A DNA stretch of 64,000 nucleotides from Pinibacter sp031553495 (GTDB taxonomy: Bacteria > Bacteroidota > Bacteroidia > Chitinophagales > Chitinophagaceae), in NCBI GenBank assembly GCA_031553495.1, contig JAVBLN010000021.1, positions 62,001 to 126,000 of the forward strand, read 5' to 3'. Shown here piece by piece: positions 1-7,800 of this stretch. The first letter of the stretch is position 1. Each line of letters begins with the position of its first letter. Under the pieces are notes generated by a model that saw only the letters and a program-made list of their open reading frames with translations, was not told the origin of the DNA and did not search any database. The position numbers and the translations under genes were made by a program.

Positions 1-452
1 TCAGTGAAAGCTTCTTTGTTGATAAAAGAAATTATATTGTTGATCTGCATTTGTAGCAACTGGCCCGCACCGCCGGAAGATGCGCTGGTGGTAAGCATTA
101 CGGTATAAGGAGGCAGTTGCGAAAAAATCGGATTCTTCTTAATTCGCAATATGGCGGTAAGTTGTCCTTTTTGTAATGCATCAGTGGCTTTGTCAGATGT
201 TATTGTGGTGTCAATCGTAATGTTGTCAATTTTCGTAATGGCATTGTAAACAACATTATTTGTATCACAGCTTGGCGCAAGGGATAATTTTATACGTACA
301 ATAGTATTATCAACCATAGAACCGAACACTACGATGAAAATAACAGGAAACAACAATGTAAAAACTATAGATGTAGGGCTGCGCGCCATTGCAATCAAAC
401 TGGCTTTTGCCAGTGCAAATGCGGCCCGTAGCTGACTGAATGATTTCGCCAT
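1..452 (-). CDS. ABC-2 type transporter permease, N-terminal part (runs off the window)
   Basis: Partial gene: the start codon is at 450-452 on the minus strand and the other end lies beyond base 1, so only about 150 residues are visible. They begin MAKSFSQLRAAFALAKASL, then one hydrophobic segment (about residues 28-46, SIVFTFLFPVIFIVVFGS), then a soluble stretch with DKATDALQKGQLTAIL. One N-terminal membrane helix followed by an extracytoplasmic domain is the usual start of ABC-2 permeases such as the YhhJ/DrrB type, which export drugs, polysaccharides or other molecules together with an ATPase. The ATPase is not in view, so the substrate is unknown. The family call is fairly safe and the subfamily is not. 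Confidence 0.7.
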   Translation of the reverse strand, partial: MAKSFSQLRAAFALAKASLIAMARSPTSIVFTLLFPVIFIVVFGSMVDNTIVRIKLSLAPSCDTNNVVYNAITKIDNITIDTTITSDKATDALQKGQLTAILRIKKNPIFSQLPPYTVMLTTSASSGGAGQLLQMQINNIISFINKEAFT

Positions 453-540
453 GAAACAAATGTAAAAGATTTTTGCAGCTTTGTGTAGCTGGATAAATCA
501 GAAATTTCGGTAACTTATTTTATCCTGAAAAGCTTTCAAC

Positions 541-684
541 ATGGCAAAGAATAATACGGGTAAGCAATTGAATGATTTACCAAGAGAACTAGCAGCGCCT
601 GCTCTCAGGGCTTTGCATAAAAATGAAATACTCAATAGTAAAATAAATGCAGGATTAATAACAAGCACTCAAACAAAATTTTAA
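541..684 (+). pseudogene. Short 47-residue ORF, possibly a truncated helix-hairpin-helix-like protein
   Basis: ATG at 541, stop at 682-684. The peptide starts MAKNNTGKQLNDLPRELAAP and continues with ALRAL. The stretch LPxxLAAPALRAL recalls the start of small bacteroidete proteins that resemble the RNA polymerase alpha C-terminal (helix-hairpin-helix) fold, usually 60-100 residues with a GIG-type hairpin further on. That second half is missing here, so I infer a truncated remnant. It could also be a real short peptide or chance. A dispersed-repeat copy (711-772) follows directly. Confidence 0.3.
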
Positions 685-710
685 AGAGTGTAAATTTTAT
701 AATTATTATT

Positions 711-772
711 TGGAGCCCGGCAGCAGCGCCTTGATTGAGCTTTGGTTGCGTCGCACACTTCAACTTTTGAAT
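711..772. repeat. Dispersed GTTGCGTCGCA-type intergenic repeat
   Basis: Contains TTGATTGAGCTTTGGTTGCG followed by TCGCACACTTCAA. The same wording returns at 51641-51703 and, inverted, at 20497-20546. This is a divergent member of the dispersed family listed under findings. The rest of 685-944 holds nothing else I can recognise. Confidence 0.55.
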
Positions 773-944
773 GTGAATTGAACAAGTATAGCTTTGAACA
801 TTTTGTATTTTTTTGTGTAATATAATATGAATTGAGTATAGAGAATTGAATTGGAAAAACAGCTAAAATCAATATCTTAGTTACTCGATTATCATATGCG
901 TACCAGCCTTGTGTTTAAATACAGGCATATAGCTTTATAATATC

Positions 945-3182
945 ATGAAAATAATTATTACCACCAGTATACTGATTTCTTTAGTTGTTGTTTTATATTG
1001 TTGTGTTGAATCAGCCAGGCCACCCGGGAAAAAAACATTTTCATATGTAGGTACTGATAAATGTCAAAGCTGTCATAAGGGAGAGTTTGAAAGTTACTTA
1101 ACATCGGATCACTTTCATGCAATGGATACCGCTTCATCGCATTCTGTAAAAGGTGATTTTAATAATAGCACATTTGTATTTCACGGCGATACTACATATT
1201 TCTACAAAAAAGGTGAACAATATTTTGTGCGCACTACCGATTCTACCGGGCGAAAAAAAGAGTTCCTGGTTAGCTTTACATTCGGATGGAAACCGTTGCA
1301 GCAATATCTTGTAAGTTTTCCGGATGGCCGCATACAAACTTTGCCCTTTTGCTGGGATACAAGGCCTGCAAACGAAGGCGGACAAAAATGGTTTCATATT
1401 TATGGCAAAGAAAATATCATGCCCGGCGATGAATTGTTCTGGACTGATATCAATCAAAACTGGAATTTCATGTGCGCCGATTGTCATACCACCAACTATT
1501 TTAAAAACTTTGATATAAATACCAACACCTATCACAGCACATGGAACGAAAGCCGTGTTTCCTGTGAATCGTGTCATGGCCCGGCATCAGGACATATGAT
1601 TTGGGCTGAGAAGGAAGATCCGAAGGACAGCTTAATGGGTTTCGCTTTTAGCCTGGCAACAAGAAAAGTAACATGGGCTTTTAATAAGGAAAATGGAATC
1701 GCATATCCGTCATCTGTTGAAAAAAATGATGAACTGATTGAGACCTGTGCCCGTTGTCATGCAAGGGCTGCCCGTATATCTGACCATTATCATCATGGCG
1801 AATCGTTTTTACAAACACATATACCGTCCACAATCAATACCATTAATTACTATGTGGACGGACAGATTAAAGAAGAGGATTATGAATACGGTTCTTTTCT
1901 GCAAAGTAAAATGTATGCGCAGGGTGTAACCTGTATTAATTGCCATGATGCCCATTCCATGAAAATTAAATTACCGGGTAATCAACTATGCTATACTTGT
2001 CACATGCCAGATGTGTATGATGTATTTCAACATACACGCCATGAAAAGAACACCGAAGGATCAAGCTGCGTGGGCTGCCATATGCCGGTCACCAATTACA
2101 TGGTTGTTGATCCGCGAAGAGACCATAGTATACGTATACCTCGGCCTGATTTGTCTCTGAAAATGAATACACCTAATGCATGTAATCAATGTCATACAGA
2201 CAAGACAACCGCGTGGGCAAACAAGAGTTTTTTAGAATGGTATGGCGACAAGCTGCCTAAAGAAAAAACTTATGGCGAATTGATGCACAAAATAGCGCAG
2301 AACACAACAGGTAGCGGAGCTGCGTGGAGTGAACTGATGACTGTGGCAAATTATCCGGCTATTATAAAAGCAACCGCCCTTGATGCTAACAACAGGTTTT
2401 ATTCACAACAGAATATCAACATCATTACAGAACAATTGAAAAGTAATGATCCTAATATAAGGTTGAATGCGCTTCGAGCTATTTCTCCATTGCCGATGAA
2501 TATGGTGATACCGGCAGTGACGCCATTGCTAAATGATAAAGTATTGGCCGTAAGAAGGCAGGTATTAAATGTGTTGGGGCCATCTTACCAGCAAATGGAT
2601 GAAGCTACTAGGCAAAAATTTGATGCGGAGGTGAGTGAAGCTATGACGTTGGAAAGAAACTTAAGCGATCGTCCGGAGGGCTATCTTAACCAGGGACTGT
2701 TGCTGGCCAATACGGGAAAAATAAATGAAGCGGAGCAAATATACCAGTTGGGGTTAAAACGATTCCCCAAGTTTGTTGGGCTTTACATGAATCTTGCAGA
2801 TGTGTACCGGATGAAAAATTCGGAACCGCAGGTAAAAGAAATGCTGGACAAAGGGCTGCGCATTCATCCTAATAATGCTGATTTGAATTATTCGCTTGCT
2901 TTATGGCATATTCGCAGGGGAGATAAGAAAGAGGGTCTTGCTACATTGCAAAAGGCAACGCAGCTAGAATCTTCAAACGCTTCTTTCGTATATGCGTATG
3001 CGATAGGTTTGCATGATATGGGCGAAAAGGCAAAAGCGATTTCTACTTTGGAAAGTTTCTTAAAGAACAAAGGGAATAACCCGATAATCATAAATGGTCT
3101 GTTATCCATTTATAGCGATATGAAGCAACAGGATAAAGTGAATTATTATACAAACCTGAGAATGGATGTGTTTGGTTATTGA
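945..3182 (+). CDS. Eight-heme c-type cytochrome with HEAT and TPR repeats
   Basis: 745 residues. An N-terminal hydrophobic segment (residues 3-20, ending LYCC) is a signal peptide or lipoprotein signal. Eight CxxCH heme-binding motifs follow: CQSCH (about 40), CADCH, CESCH, CARCH, CINCH, CYTCH, CVGCH and CNQCH (about 412). Several occur in close pairs, as in the cytochrome c554 / doubled-CxxCH group. Residues about 470-560 look like HEAT repeats (NDPNIRLNALRAI, LLNDKVLAVRRQVL) and about 580-735 like TPRs (PEGYLNQGLLLANTGKINEA). The architecture is known in Bacteroidota and Planctomycetes as a periplasmic multiheme protein, probably for electron transfer. The electron donor and acceptor are not evident because no oxidoreductase lies next to it. 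The gene is monocistronic as far as visible. Confidence 0.85.
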   Translation: MKIIITTSILISLVVVLYCCVESARPPGKKTFSYVGTDKCQSCHKGEFESYLTSDHFHAMDTASSHSVKGDFNNSTFVFHGDTTYFYKKGEQYFVRTTDSTGRKKEFLVSFTFGWKPLQQYLVSFPDGRIQTLPFCWDTRPANEGGQKWFHIYGKENIMPGDELFWTDINQNWNFMCADCHTTNYFKNFDINTNTYHSTWNESRVSCESCHGPASGHMIWAEKEDPKDSLMGFAFSLATRKVTWAFNKENGIAYPSSVEKNDELIETCARCHARAARISDHYHHGESFLQTHIPSTINTINYYVDGQIKEEDYEYGSFLQSKMYAQGVTCINCHDAHSMKIKLPGNQLCYTCHMPDVYDVFQHTRHEKNTEGSSCVGCHMPVTNYMVVDPRRDHSIRIPRPDLSLKMNTPNACNQCHTDKTTAWANKSFLEWYGDKLPKEKTYGELMHKIAQNTTGSGAAWSELMTVANYPAIIKATALDANNRFYSQQNINIITEQLKSNDPNIRLNALRAISPLPMNMVIPAVTPLLNDKVLAVRRQVLNVLGPSYQQMDEATRQKFDAEVSEAMTLERNLSDRPEGYLNQGLLLANTGKINEAEQIYQLGLKRFPKFVGLYMNLADVYRMKNSEPQVKEMLDKGLRIHPNNADLNYSLALWHIRRGDKKEGLATLQKATQLESSNASFVYAYAIGLHDMGEKAKAISTLESFLKNKGNNPIIINGLLSIYSDMKQQDKVNYYTNLRMDVFGY

Positions 3183-3345
3183 GAGGAGGTCAGTTGGCAG
3201 TAGAGAAAACAGAAATAAGTTGCCGGTTACCGGTTGCCAGTTGCCGGTGTTGAAGTACAGGCAATACAATAAATTGTCAAGCACCGCTGTCTTCTGACCT
3301 CTGTTTTCTCTACTGCCAACTGTCCACTGCCTACTGTCTCTCACC
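3183..3345. repeat. Inverted low-complexity spacer of CTGCCAACTG-type repeats
   Basis: The left arm GTCAGTTGGCAGTAGAGAAA near 3188 pairs with the right arm TTTCTCTACTGCCAACTG near 3304, with TTGCCGGTTACCGGTTGCCA between them. The result is a long imperfect hairpin made of near-heptameric units. The same wording recurs at 26570-26625, 28755-28850, 43548-43615 and 51291-51610. A minus-strand ORF over it (3102-3344) is a by-product of the repeat. Confidence 0.6.
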
Positions 3346-3363
3346 CATAACTCATCACCCGCT

Positions 3364-3429
3364 CAATAGCATTCCTGCCGTACAAGTGAGTGACACAACG
3401 ATGCTTAATCAGGGCTCCAATGCCGGTTC
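3364..3429. repeat. Dispersed REP-like repeat (GTACAAGTGAGTGACACAAC form)
   Basis: A copy of the GTACAAGTGAGTGACACAAC/GATGCTTAAT element, in the same orientation as 29237-29290 and 45271-45337 and opposite to 29060-29119, 38891-38956, 43474-43536 and 53250-53324. It lies between two genes whose 3' ends converge. Confidence 0.7.
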
Positions 3430-3473
3430 CATAAATAAAAAAAACTTCAACATGTATACAGTTAGATATTTAA

Positions 3474-4967
3474 TTAGTCTGTCCACCTCAATAGTTCATC
3501 AGCCAGCTTTCTGTCGTTGCTAAGGCGCGGCACTTTGTTCTGGCCGCCCAACTTGCCCACGCTTCTCATGTACTCAATAAAACCATTTTTGTGAACAGGC
3601 TTTATTTCAAGTGGCTTTAAAATATTGCCGGTAATAAGGTCGTCGTAATAAATATTTTTGCTGCGCAAATTATTATCCACTTTGGTGGCGAAGGAGTATA
3701 TGTCCGCGGGTTTGTTTTCGAATTCAACAAACCATTCGTGATACGACTTGCCGGCATCTTGTTTGATCATTGGCGCTACAGTAAATTCTGTGATATGTAC
3801 GCCTTCTTCTTCTGCGGCTTTTAGCAGGCTGTACTCGACTTCTTCACTGATTACATGTTCGCCAAATGCGGAAATATAGTGCTTAACGCGGCCGGTGACC
3901 ACAATTCGATAAGGATTGGTGGAAACGAATTTTATGGTATCGCCAATGTTGTAAGCCCATAATCCGGCATTGCTATTGATGATGATGGCGTAGTTTTCAC
4001 CCACTTTCACATCTCTCAAACTTAGGCGTGTAGGGTTTTCACTAAATATCTCGGAAGTGGGAACAAACTCGAAAAATATGCCGCTATTGGTATTTAACAA
4101 AAGTCCTTCCGCTTGTTGGGAATCCTGAAATGCAAAGAAACCTTCTGATGCGGGATATGTTTCAATAGTTGGAAGTGTTTTTCCAATGGTATCAAAAAGC
4201 TTTGCTTTATAAGGCTCGAAATTTACACCGCCATGTACGATTACCGTAAGGTTCGGAAAAATATCTGTTATTTTTTTTCCGCTTTTTTGCGAGAGGCGGT
4301 CAAAATACATTTGCATCCACGGGGGAATACCACTGATAAGCGTCATGTCTTTATCAATGGTTTCTTCCACAATTTTATCAAGTTTGGTTTCCCACTCTTC
4401 AATACAATTTGTTTCGTAGCTTGGGAGTTGGTTTTTGCGTAAATAACTTGGCACATGGTGGTTAACGATACCACTTAACCTACCGGTGGGAATATTTCCA
4501 ATACGCTCAAGATCGGGCGAGCCGGAAAGGAATATCATTTTTCCATCGGCAAACGACGACTTGCCGGTTTCGGACATAAAGCAAAGCAGCGCATTGCGGG
4601 CCGAGTTAATATGATTTCCTATCGAATCTTTAGTGATGGGAATATATTTAATACCGCTGGTAGTGCCGGAAGTTTTAGCAAAATAAATGGGTTGTCCTTT
4701 CCATAGTATGTTGTGCTTTCCGGCTTTTATAAATTCGATATAAGGCTTATATTGTTCATAATCGCGAAGAGGGACCGCATTTTTAAAATCTTCATAAGAC
4801 TTAATGGTGTCGAATTTGTGATCTTTCCCAAAAACTGTTTTACTGCCCGTTTTTATAAGTTCTTTAAAAATTGCCTCCTGGTCATCCAGGGCTGTAGCCA
4901 TTCCTTTTTTAATTTGTTTGTGAATAAAAGAAGCAAATGGCTTGGCTAGAAATGATTTGAATTTCAT
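3474..4967 (-). CDS. GH3 auxin-responsive promoter-like acyl-adenylating enzyme
   Basis: 497 residues from the ATG at 4965-4967 (MKFKSFLAKPFASFIHKQIK). The frame is open further upstream, but that extension would run through rplU and its promoter, so it is rejected. The adenylate-forming signature TSGTTSGIKYIPITKDS is near residue 115, with YPASEGFFAFQ (about 270), GLWAYNIGDTIKF and TGRVKHYISAFGEHV (about 370) further on, and a C-terminal domain containing KSYHEWFVEFE. This is the GH3 family, which in plants joins amino acids to jasmonate or auxin; bacterial members of about 500 residues are common in Bacteroidota and their acyl substrate is unknown. Its 5' end faces rplU. Confidence 0.85.
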   Translation of the reverse strand: MKFKSFLAKPFASFIHKQIKKGMATALDDQEAIFKELIKTGSKTVFGKDHKFDTIKSYEDFKNAVPLRDYEQYKPYIEFIKAGKHNILWKGQPIYFAKTSGTTSGIKYIPITKDSIGNHINSARNALLCFMSETGKSSFADGKMIFLSGSPDLERIGNIPTGRLSGIVNHHVPSYLRKNQLPSYETNCIEEWETKLDKIVEETIDKDMTLISGIPPWMQMYFDRLSQKSGKKITDIFPNLTVIVHGGVNFEPYKAKLFDTIGKTLPTIETYPASEGFFAFQDSQQAEGLLLNTNSGIFFEFVPTSEIFSENPTRLSLRDVKVGENYAIIINSNAGLWAYNIGDTIKFVSTNPYRIVVTGRVKHYISAFGEHVISEEVEYSLLKAAEEEGVHITEFTVAPMIKQDAGKSYHEWFVEFENKPADIYSFATKVDNNLRSKNIYYDDLITGNILKPLEIKPVHKNGFIEYMRSVGKLGGQNKVPRLSNDRKLADELLRWTD

Positions 4968-5051
4968 AGTTTTAATTACTGATAGCAAAATTACAGTATG
5001 CAATGTAGCAAAACCGTTAATTATTTGCACAAAACATTTTTGTAATAAGTG

Positions 5052-5082
5052 TTTGCTAATAAATAAAATACTCTTACCTTTG
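5052..5082 (+). promoter_or_regulatory. Bacteroidete-type promoter of rplU-rpmA
   Basis: TTTG at 5052-5055, 19 bases, then TACCTTTG at 5075-5082. This fits the TTTG/TAnnTTTG consensus of the Bacteroidota primary sigma factor, and the rplU start is 21 bases downstream. Confidence 0.8.
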
Positions 5083-5103
5083 CACTCCTTAATTCGGAAA
5101 GTT

Positions 5104-5406
5104 ATGTTCGCAGTAGTAAAAATAGCCGGCCAGCAATTCAAGGTTGAAAAAGACCAAACATTGTACGTGCCAAAAGTGAGCGGCAATGCCGGTGACAAAG
5201 TTGAGTTCTCAGAAGTTTTGCTTGTAGATGCAGACGGAAGCCTAACAGTAGGCGAAGCTGTAAAAGCAGTAGTAAAAGCAGAAATCATCGGGCAGGTGCA
5301 AGGTGATAAAGTGATAGCTTTTAAAATGAAACGCAGAAAAGGCTTTCGTAAAAAGCATGGTCACAGAACTCAATACACAAAGATCAAGATCAACGAAATT
5401 GCATAA
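5104..5406 (+). CDS. rplU: 50S ribosomal protein L21
   Basis: 100 residues from the ATG at 5104. The frame is open further upstream, but the protein begins MFAVVKIAGQQFKVEKDQ, as L21 does, and the promoter at 5052-5082 fits this start. The C-terminal KRRKGFRKKHGHRTQYTKIK is the L21 signature that contacts 23S rRNA. Length matches the family. It is followed 23 bases later by rpmA, the usual L21-L27 operon. Confidence 0.98.
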   Translation: MFAVVKIAGQQFKVEKDQTLYVPKVSGNAGDKVEFSEVLLVDADGSLTVGEAVKAVVKAEIIGQVQGDKVIAFKMKRRKGFRKKHGHRTQYTKIKINEIA

Positions 5407-5429
5407 ACTAATTATAAAAACATTATAAC

Positions 5430-5696
5430 ATGGCTCACAAGAAAGGTGAAGGTAGTGTAAAGAACGGCCGCGACTCGCAGAGCAAGCGCCTTGGTGTAAA
5501 AATTTATGGTGGTCAGCCTGCAACAGCCGGAAACATTATCGTTCGTCAGCGCGGTACAGTTTACCACCCTGGTAAAAACATTGGCGTAGGTAAAGACTTC
5601 ACATTGTTTGCGCTTACTGATGGAGTAGTGGAGTTTAGAAAAGGAAAGGATAATAAAACGGTCGTTTCCGTTAACGCAGTAGAAGCCACTGCTTAA
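5430..5696 (+). CDS. rpmA: 50S ribosomal protein L27
   Basis: 88 residues beginning MAHKKGEGSVKNGRDSQSKR, with GVKIYGGQPATAGNIIVRQR and GTVYHPGKNIGVGKDFTLFA, all typical of L27. The N-terminus starts directly at MAHKKG without the cleavable extension found in Firmicutes. It is co-transcribed with rplU. Confidence 0.98.
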   Translation: MAHKKGEGSVKNGRDSQSKRLGVKIYGGQPATAGNIIVRQRGTVYHPGKNIGVGKDFTLFALTDGVVEFRKGKDNKTVVSVNAVEATA

Positions 5697-5795
5697 TATT
5701 TTTTGATTTAATATCAAAATTTTTTTGGCAGTTTCCAGGAAGTTTATATTTTTACTTCCGATATTTTTTTACTAACCATTTTAAATTCAAAAAAC

Positions 5796-6005
5796 ATGGC
5801 AACTGCAAAAAAAGCTGCTCCTAAAAAAGCAGTAGCAAAAAAAGCTGTAGCAAAAAAAGCTGCTCCTAAAAAAGTAGCAAAGAAAGCTGCTCCTAAAAAA
5901 GTAGCAAAGAAAGCTGCTCCTAAAAAAGCTGCTCCTAAAAAAGTTGTAGCAAAGAAAGCTGCTCCTAAAAAAGTAGCAAAGAAAGCTGCTCCTAAAAAAG
6001 CATAA
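5796..6005 (+). CDS. Lys/Ala/Pro-repeat histone H1-like protein
   Basis: 69 residues made almost only of AAPKK, VAKK and AVAKK units, about ten in a row after MATAKK. The peptide is extremely basic and without a folded domain. It resembles the C-terminal tails of histone H1, of bacterial HU/Hc1-like proteins and of some bacteroidete DNA-condensing proteins, so nonspecific DNA or RNA binding is the likely role; this is an inference from composition. The DNA is a tandem repeat (GCTGCTCCTAAAAAA units), so copy number may vary between strains. It stands 99 bases after rpmA and ends 23 bases before a strong terminator. Confidence 0.75.
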   Translation: MATAKKAAPKKAVAKKAVAKKAAPKKVAKKAAPKKVAKKAAPKKAAPKKVVAKKAAPKKVAKKAAPKKA

Positions 6006-6028
6006 GAATTACAGCAAATGAACATATG

Positions 6029-6057
6029 AGTCCTGCAATTTTGCAGGACTTTTTTTT
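6029..6057 (+). terminator. Rho-independent terminator after the histone-like gene
   Basis: AGTCCTGCAA (6029-6038), loop TT, TTGCAGGACT (6041-6050), then a run of Ts to 6057: a perfect 10-bp stem with a U-tract. Confidence 0.92.
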
Positions 6058-6108
6058 GCACTAATAACCATAGCTAATAAGTTTCGTGCAGGATAATATT
6101 GCGAATAA

Positions 6109-6265
6109 TTTTTTTGATACCGGCATTTGTAACTCTGGTTAAGCATTGTTGCGTCGCATTACGTTCATCGGTAGTAATGCTATTTAGCGGTGTGGTTCTG
6201 ATGCAAAAAACTCATTGGTGTTAGTGTGTCTCCGAAAGGCACCGCTTTACACACGCAACAAGGGT
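6109..6265. repeat. Long copy (left) of the dispersed repeat
   Basis: TTTGATACCGGCATTTGTAA at about 6113 leads into GTTGCGTCGCATTACGTTCA and GTAGTAATGCTATT, then GATGCAAAAAACTCATTGGT. Near-identical wording in the same order lies at 7588-7755, so the TlpA-like gene 6341-7465 sits between direct repeats. The remainder of 6058-6340 shows nothing else. Confidence 0.75.
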
Positions 6266-6340
6266 AAGTCCTTAAAATGGCATTGATAAAACGGCAAGCG
6301 CTGTTCGCTATTTATCATTTATAGCAAATAATTCATCTTG

Positions 6341-7465
6341 CTACTTTGTTAACAGTTTTTGCAATGTTGCTTCCAGTTCCTGTCCGTGTAAATTTTCGGC
6401 TATCACTTTCATATTTTCATCCAACAATATGTTGTATGGAATTTGATCTATTCCATAGTGATTAGCCAATTGTTCGTTTGAATTATCAATTAACTGTATC
6501 CATGAATAATTCCCGGTTTTCACGCTTTTCAACCATCTTTCATAGCTCTTATCTGTAGATATACTGATTATTTCAAATCCGGCATCATGATACTTTACAT
6601 ACAAATCGGCTAAAAATGGCATTTCTTTCAAACAAGGACCACACCAAGTAGCCCAAAAATCAATTAATGTGATTTTATTTTTAAGCGGCCTGCTGAAACT
6701 TAAAGTTTCATTATTATCATTCTGAAGTTTAAATGATCTAAAGGTATCGCCTATAGATAGCTTTCTTTTATTAAATTGGATTCTTTTCAACAAAGCCTTT
6801 CCATCAAGCGAATTTTTAATCCTTAAGGTTAAGTTATTATAGAATTGTTCCATTAAGGGAAGTTCCGCTTTACTGCTGATAACAAACGGAATTAAACAAG
6901 GAGTAATATATGAATCAGGATTGTCATTAATGTAATTTGTAAATAATCTTTTTTGCTCATCCTGAAAAAATGTATTTAACGATTTCAGACTATTCTTTAT
7001 TTCAAGCTGTTTGCCTGCACCATCCAAAATGCTATCATTCACAATATCGTTAATCTTCATAGATGCTTCAAAGCATATCATTCCAATATCTTGGAAACGT
7101 CCAAATATTTCCTGGAGCTTTCCTCCTGATATTTTTAGGGAAAAATCATTTGGCAAGAAATTAAACTCAATAGTATAATTGGCATTCTCCAGAATAAAAT
7201 TGGGCATATAAGTTCCTTTATTGGGAATGGTTAATGATAAGTAAGCAAGGAATGGTTCCTTTACTTTACCTTTAAAAACAAAAGAACCATTTGTTATTTT
7301 TGAAGAATCTAATATTAATTTGTCTGCATCGCGTACTAAATATACCTTGTTAAAACCACTATCAACATTTCCTTTTATGTAATAGCTTTTAGACGATGCA
7401 GTTTTCTGTGCAAAGATGGTGATGAATGAACAACAATAAAAGCAGATAAAAATTAATCTTTTCAT
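6341..7465 (-). CDS. TlpA-like thiol-disulfide oxidoreductase with N-terminal DUF4369-like domain
   Basis: 374 residues from the ATG at 7463-7465 (MKRLIFICFYCCSFITIFAQ, a signal peptide); a TTG start 27 bases earlier is less likely. Residues about 25-120 resemble the DUF4369 carrier domain (YIKGNVDSGFNKVYLVRDAD). The C-terminal 140 residues form a TlpA/ResA thioredoxin fold with the active site WATWCGPCLKEMPFLADLY and the cis-Pro loop QIPYNILLD. Such proteins reduce or shuffle disulfides in the periplasm. It is the last gene of the leftward peptide-locus string but is set apart by 335 bases and flanked by direct repeats, so it may be a separate insertion. A relative is 12991-14229. Confidence 0.85.
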   Translation of the reverse strand: MKRLIFICFYCCSFITIFAQKTASSKSYYIKGNVDSGFNKVYLVRDADKLILDSSKITNGSFVFKGKVKEPFLAYLSLTIPNKGTYMPNFILENANYTIEFNFLPNDFSLKISGGKLQEIFGRFQDIGMICFEASMKINDIVNDSILDGAGKQLEIKNSLKSLNTFFQDEQKRLFTNYINDNPDSYITPCLIPFVISSKAELPLMEQFYNNLTLRIKNSLDGKALLKRIQFNKRKLSIGDTFRSFKLQNDNNETLSFSRPLKNKITLIDFWATWCGPCLKEMPFLADLYVKYHDAGFEIISISTDKSYERWLKSVKTGNYSWIQLIDNSNEQLANHYGIDQIPYNILLDENMKVIAENLHGQELEATLQKLLTK

Positions 7466-7587
7466 AACTAAACAAGTTTCATTCAGGTACAATTGAAAGT
7501 GTTAAATATTAAATAATCACCGTAAGGTATTGATTTTTTTGAAGCTGTTATTGTTTCGCATAGTTCTCTGTGTTTGCCTCACCACCA

Positions 7588-7755
7588 GCAACTGATTTTT
7601 GATACCGGCATTTGTAACTCCGGTTAAGCATTGTTGCGTCGCATTACGTTCATCTGTAGTAATGCTATTAGGCGGTAGGTGTTCTCATGCAAAAAACTCA
7701 TTGGTTGTTGGTGCGCATTCGCACAGGAGCTGCTCTGCATGCGAAACAATGGTGA
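7588..7755. repeat. Long copy (right) of the dispersed repeat
   Basis: It shares GATACCGGCATTTGTAACTC, GGTTAAGCATTGTTGCGTCG and ATGCAAAAAACTCATTGG with 6109-6265. Its tail TTGGTTGTTGGTGCGCATTC recurs inverted near 28870-28898. The 335-base gene-free stretch 7466-7800 contains only this element. Confidence 0.75.
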
Positions 7756-7800
7756 ATTCTCAATTCCTCTAATCGCATAGTACAACTAACATTGTCTGTA

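Noticed and set aside
3102..3344. Minus-strand ORF of 80 codons after the cytochrome gene
   Set aside because: It overlaps the cytochrome's 3' end and the inverted repeat tract; its composition follows the repeat and it has no protein-like pattern.
5744..6061. Antisense ORF of 105 codons opposite the Lys/Ala/Pro-repeat gene
   Set aside because: It is a mirror of the tandem repeat (FLGAAFFAT units). The plus strand has the terminator and a basic protein that makes sense.
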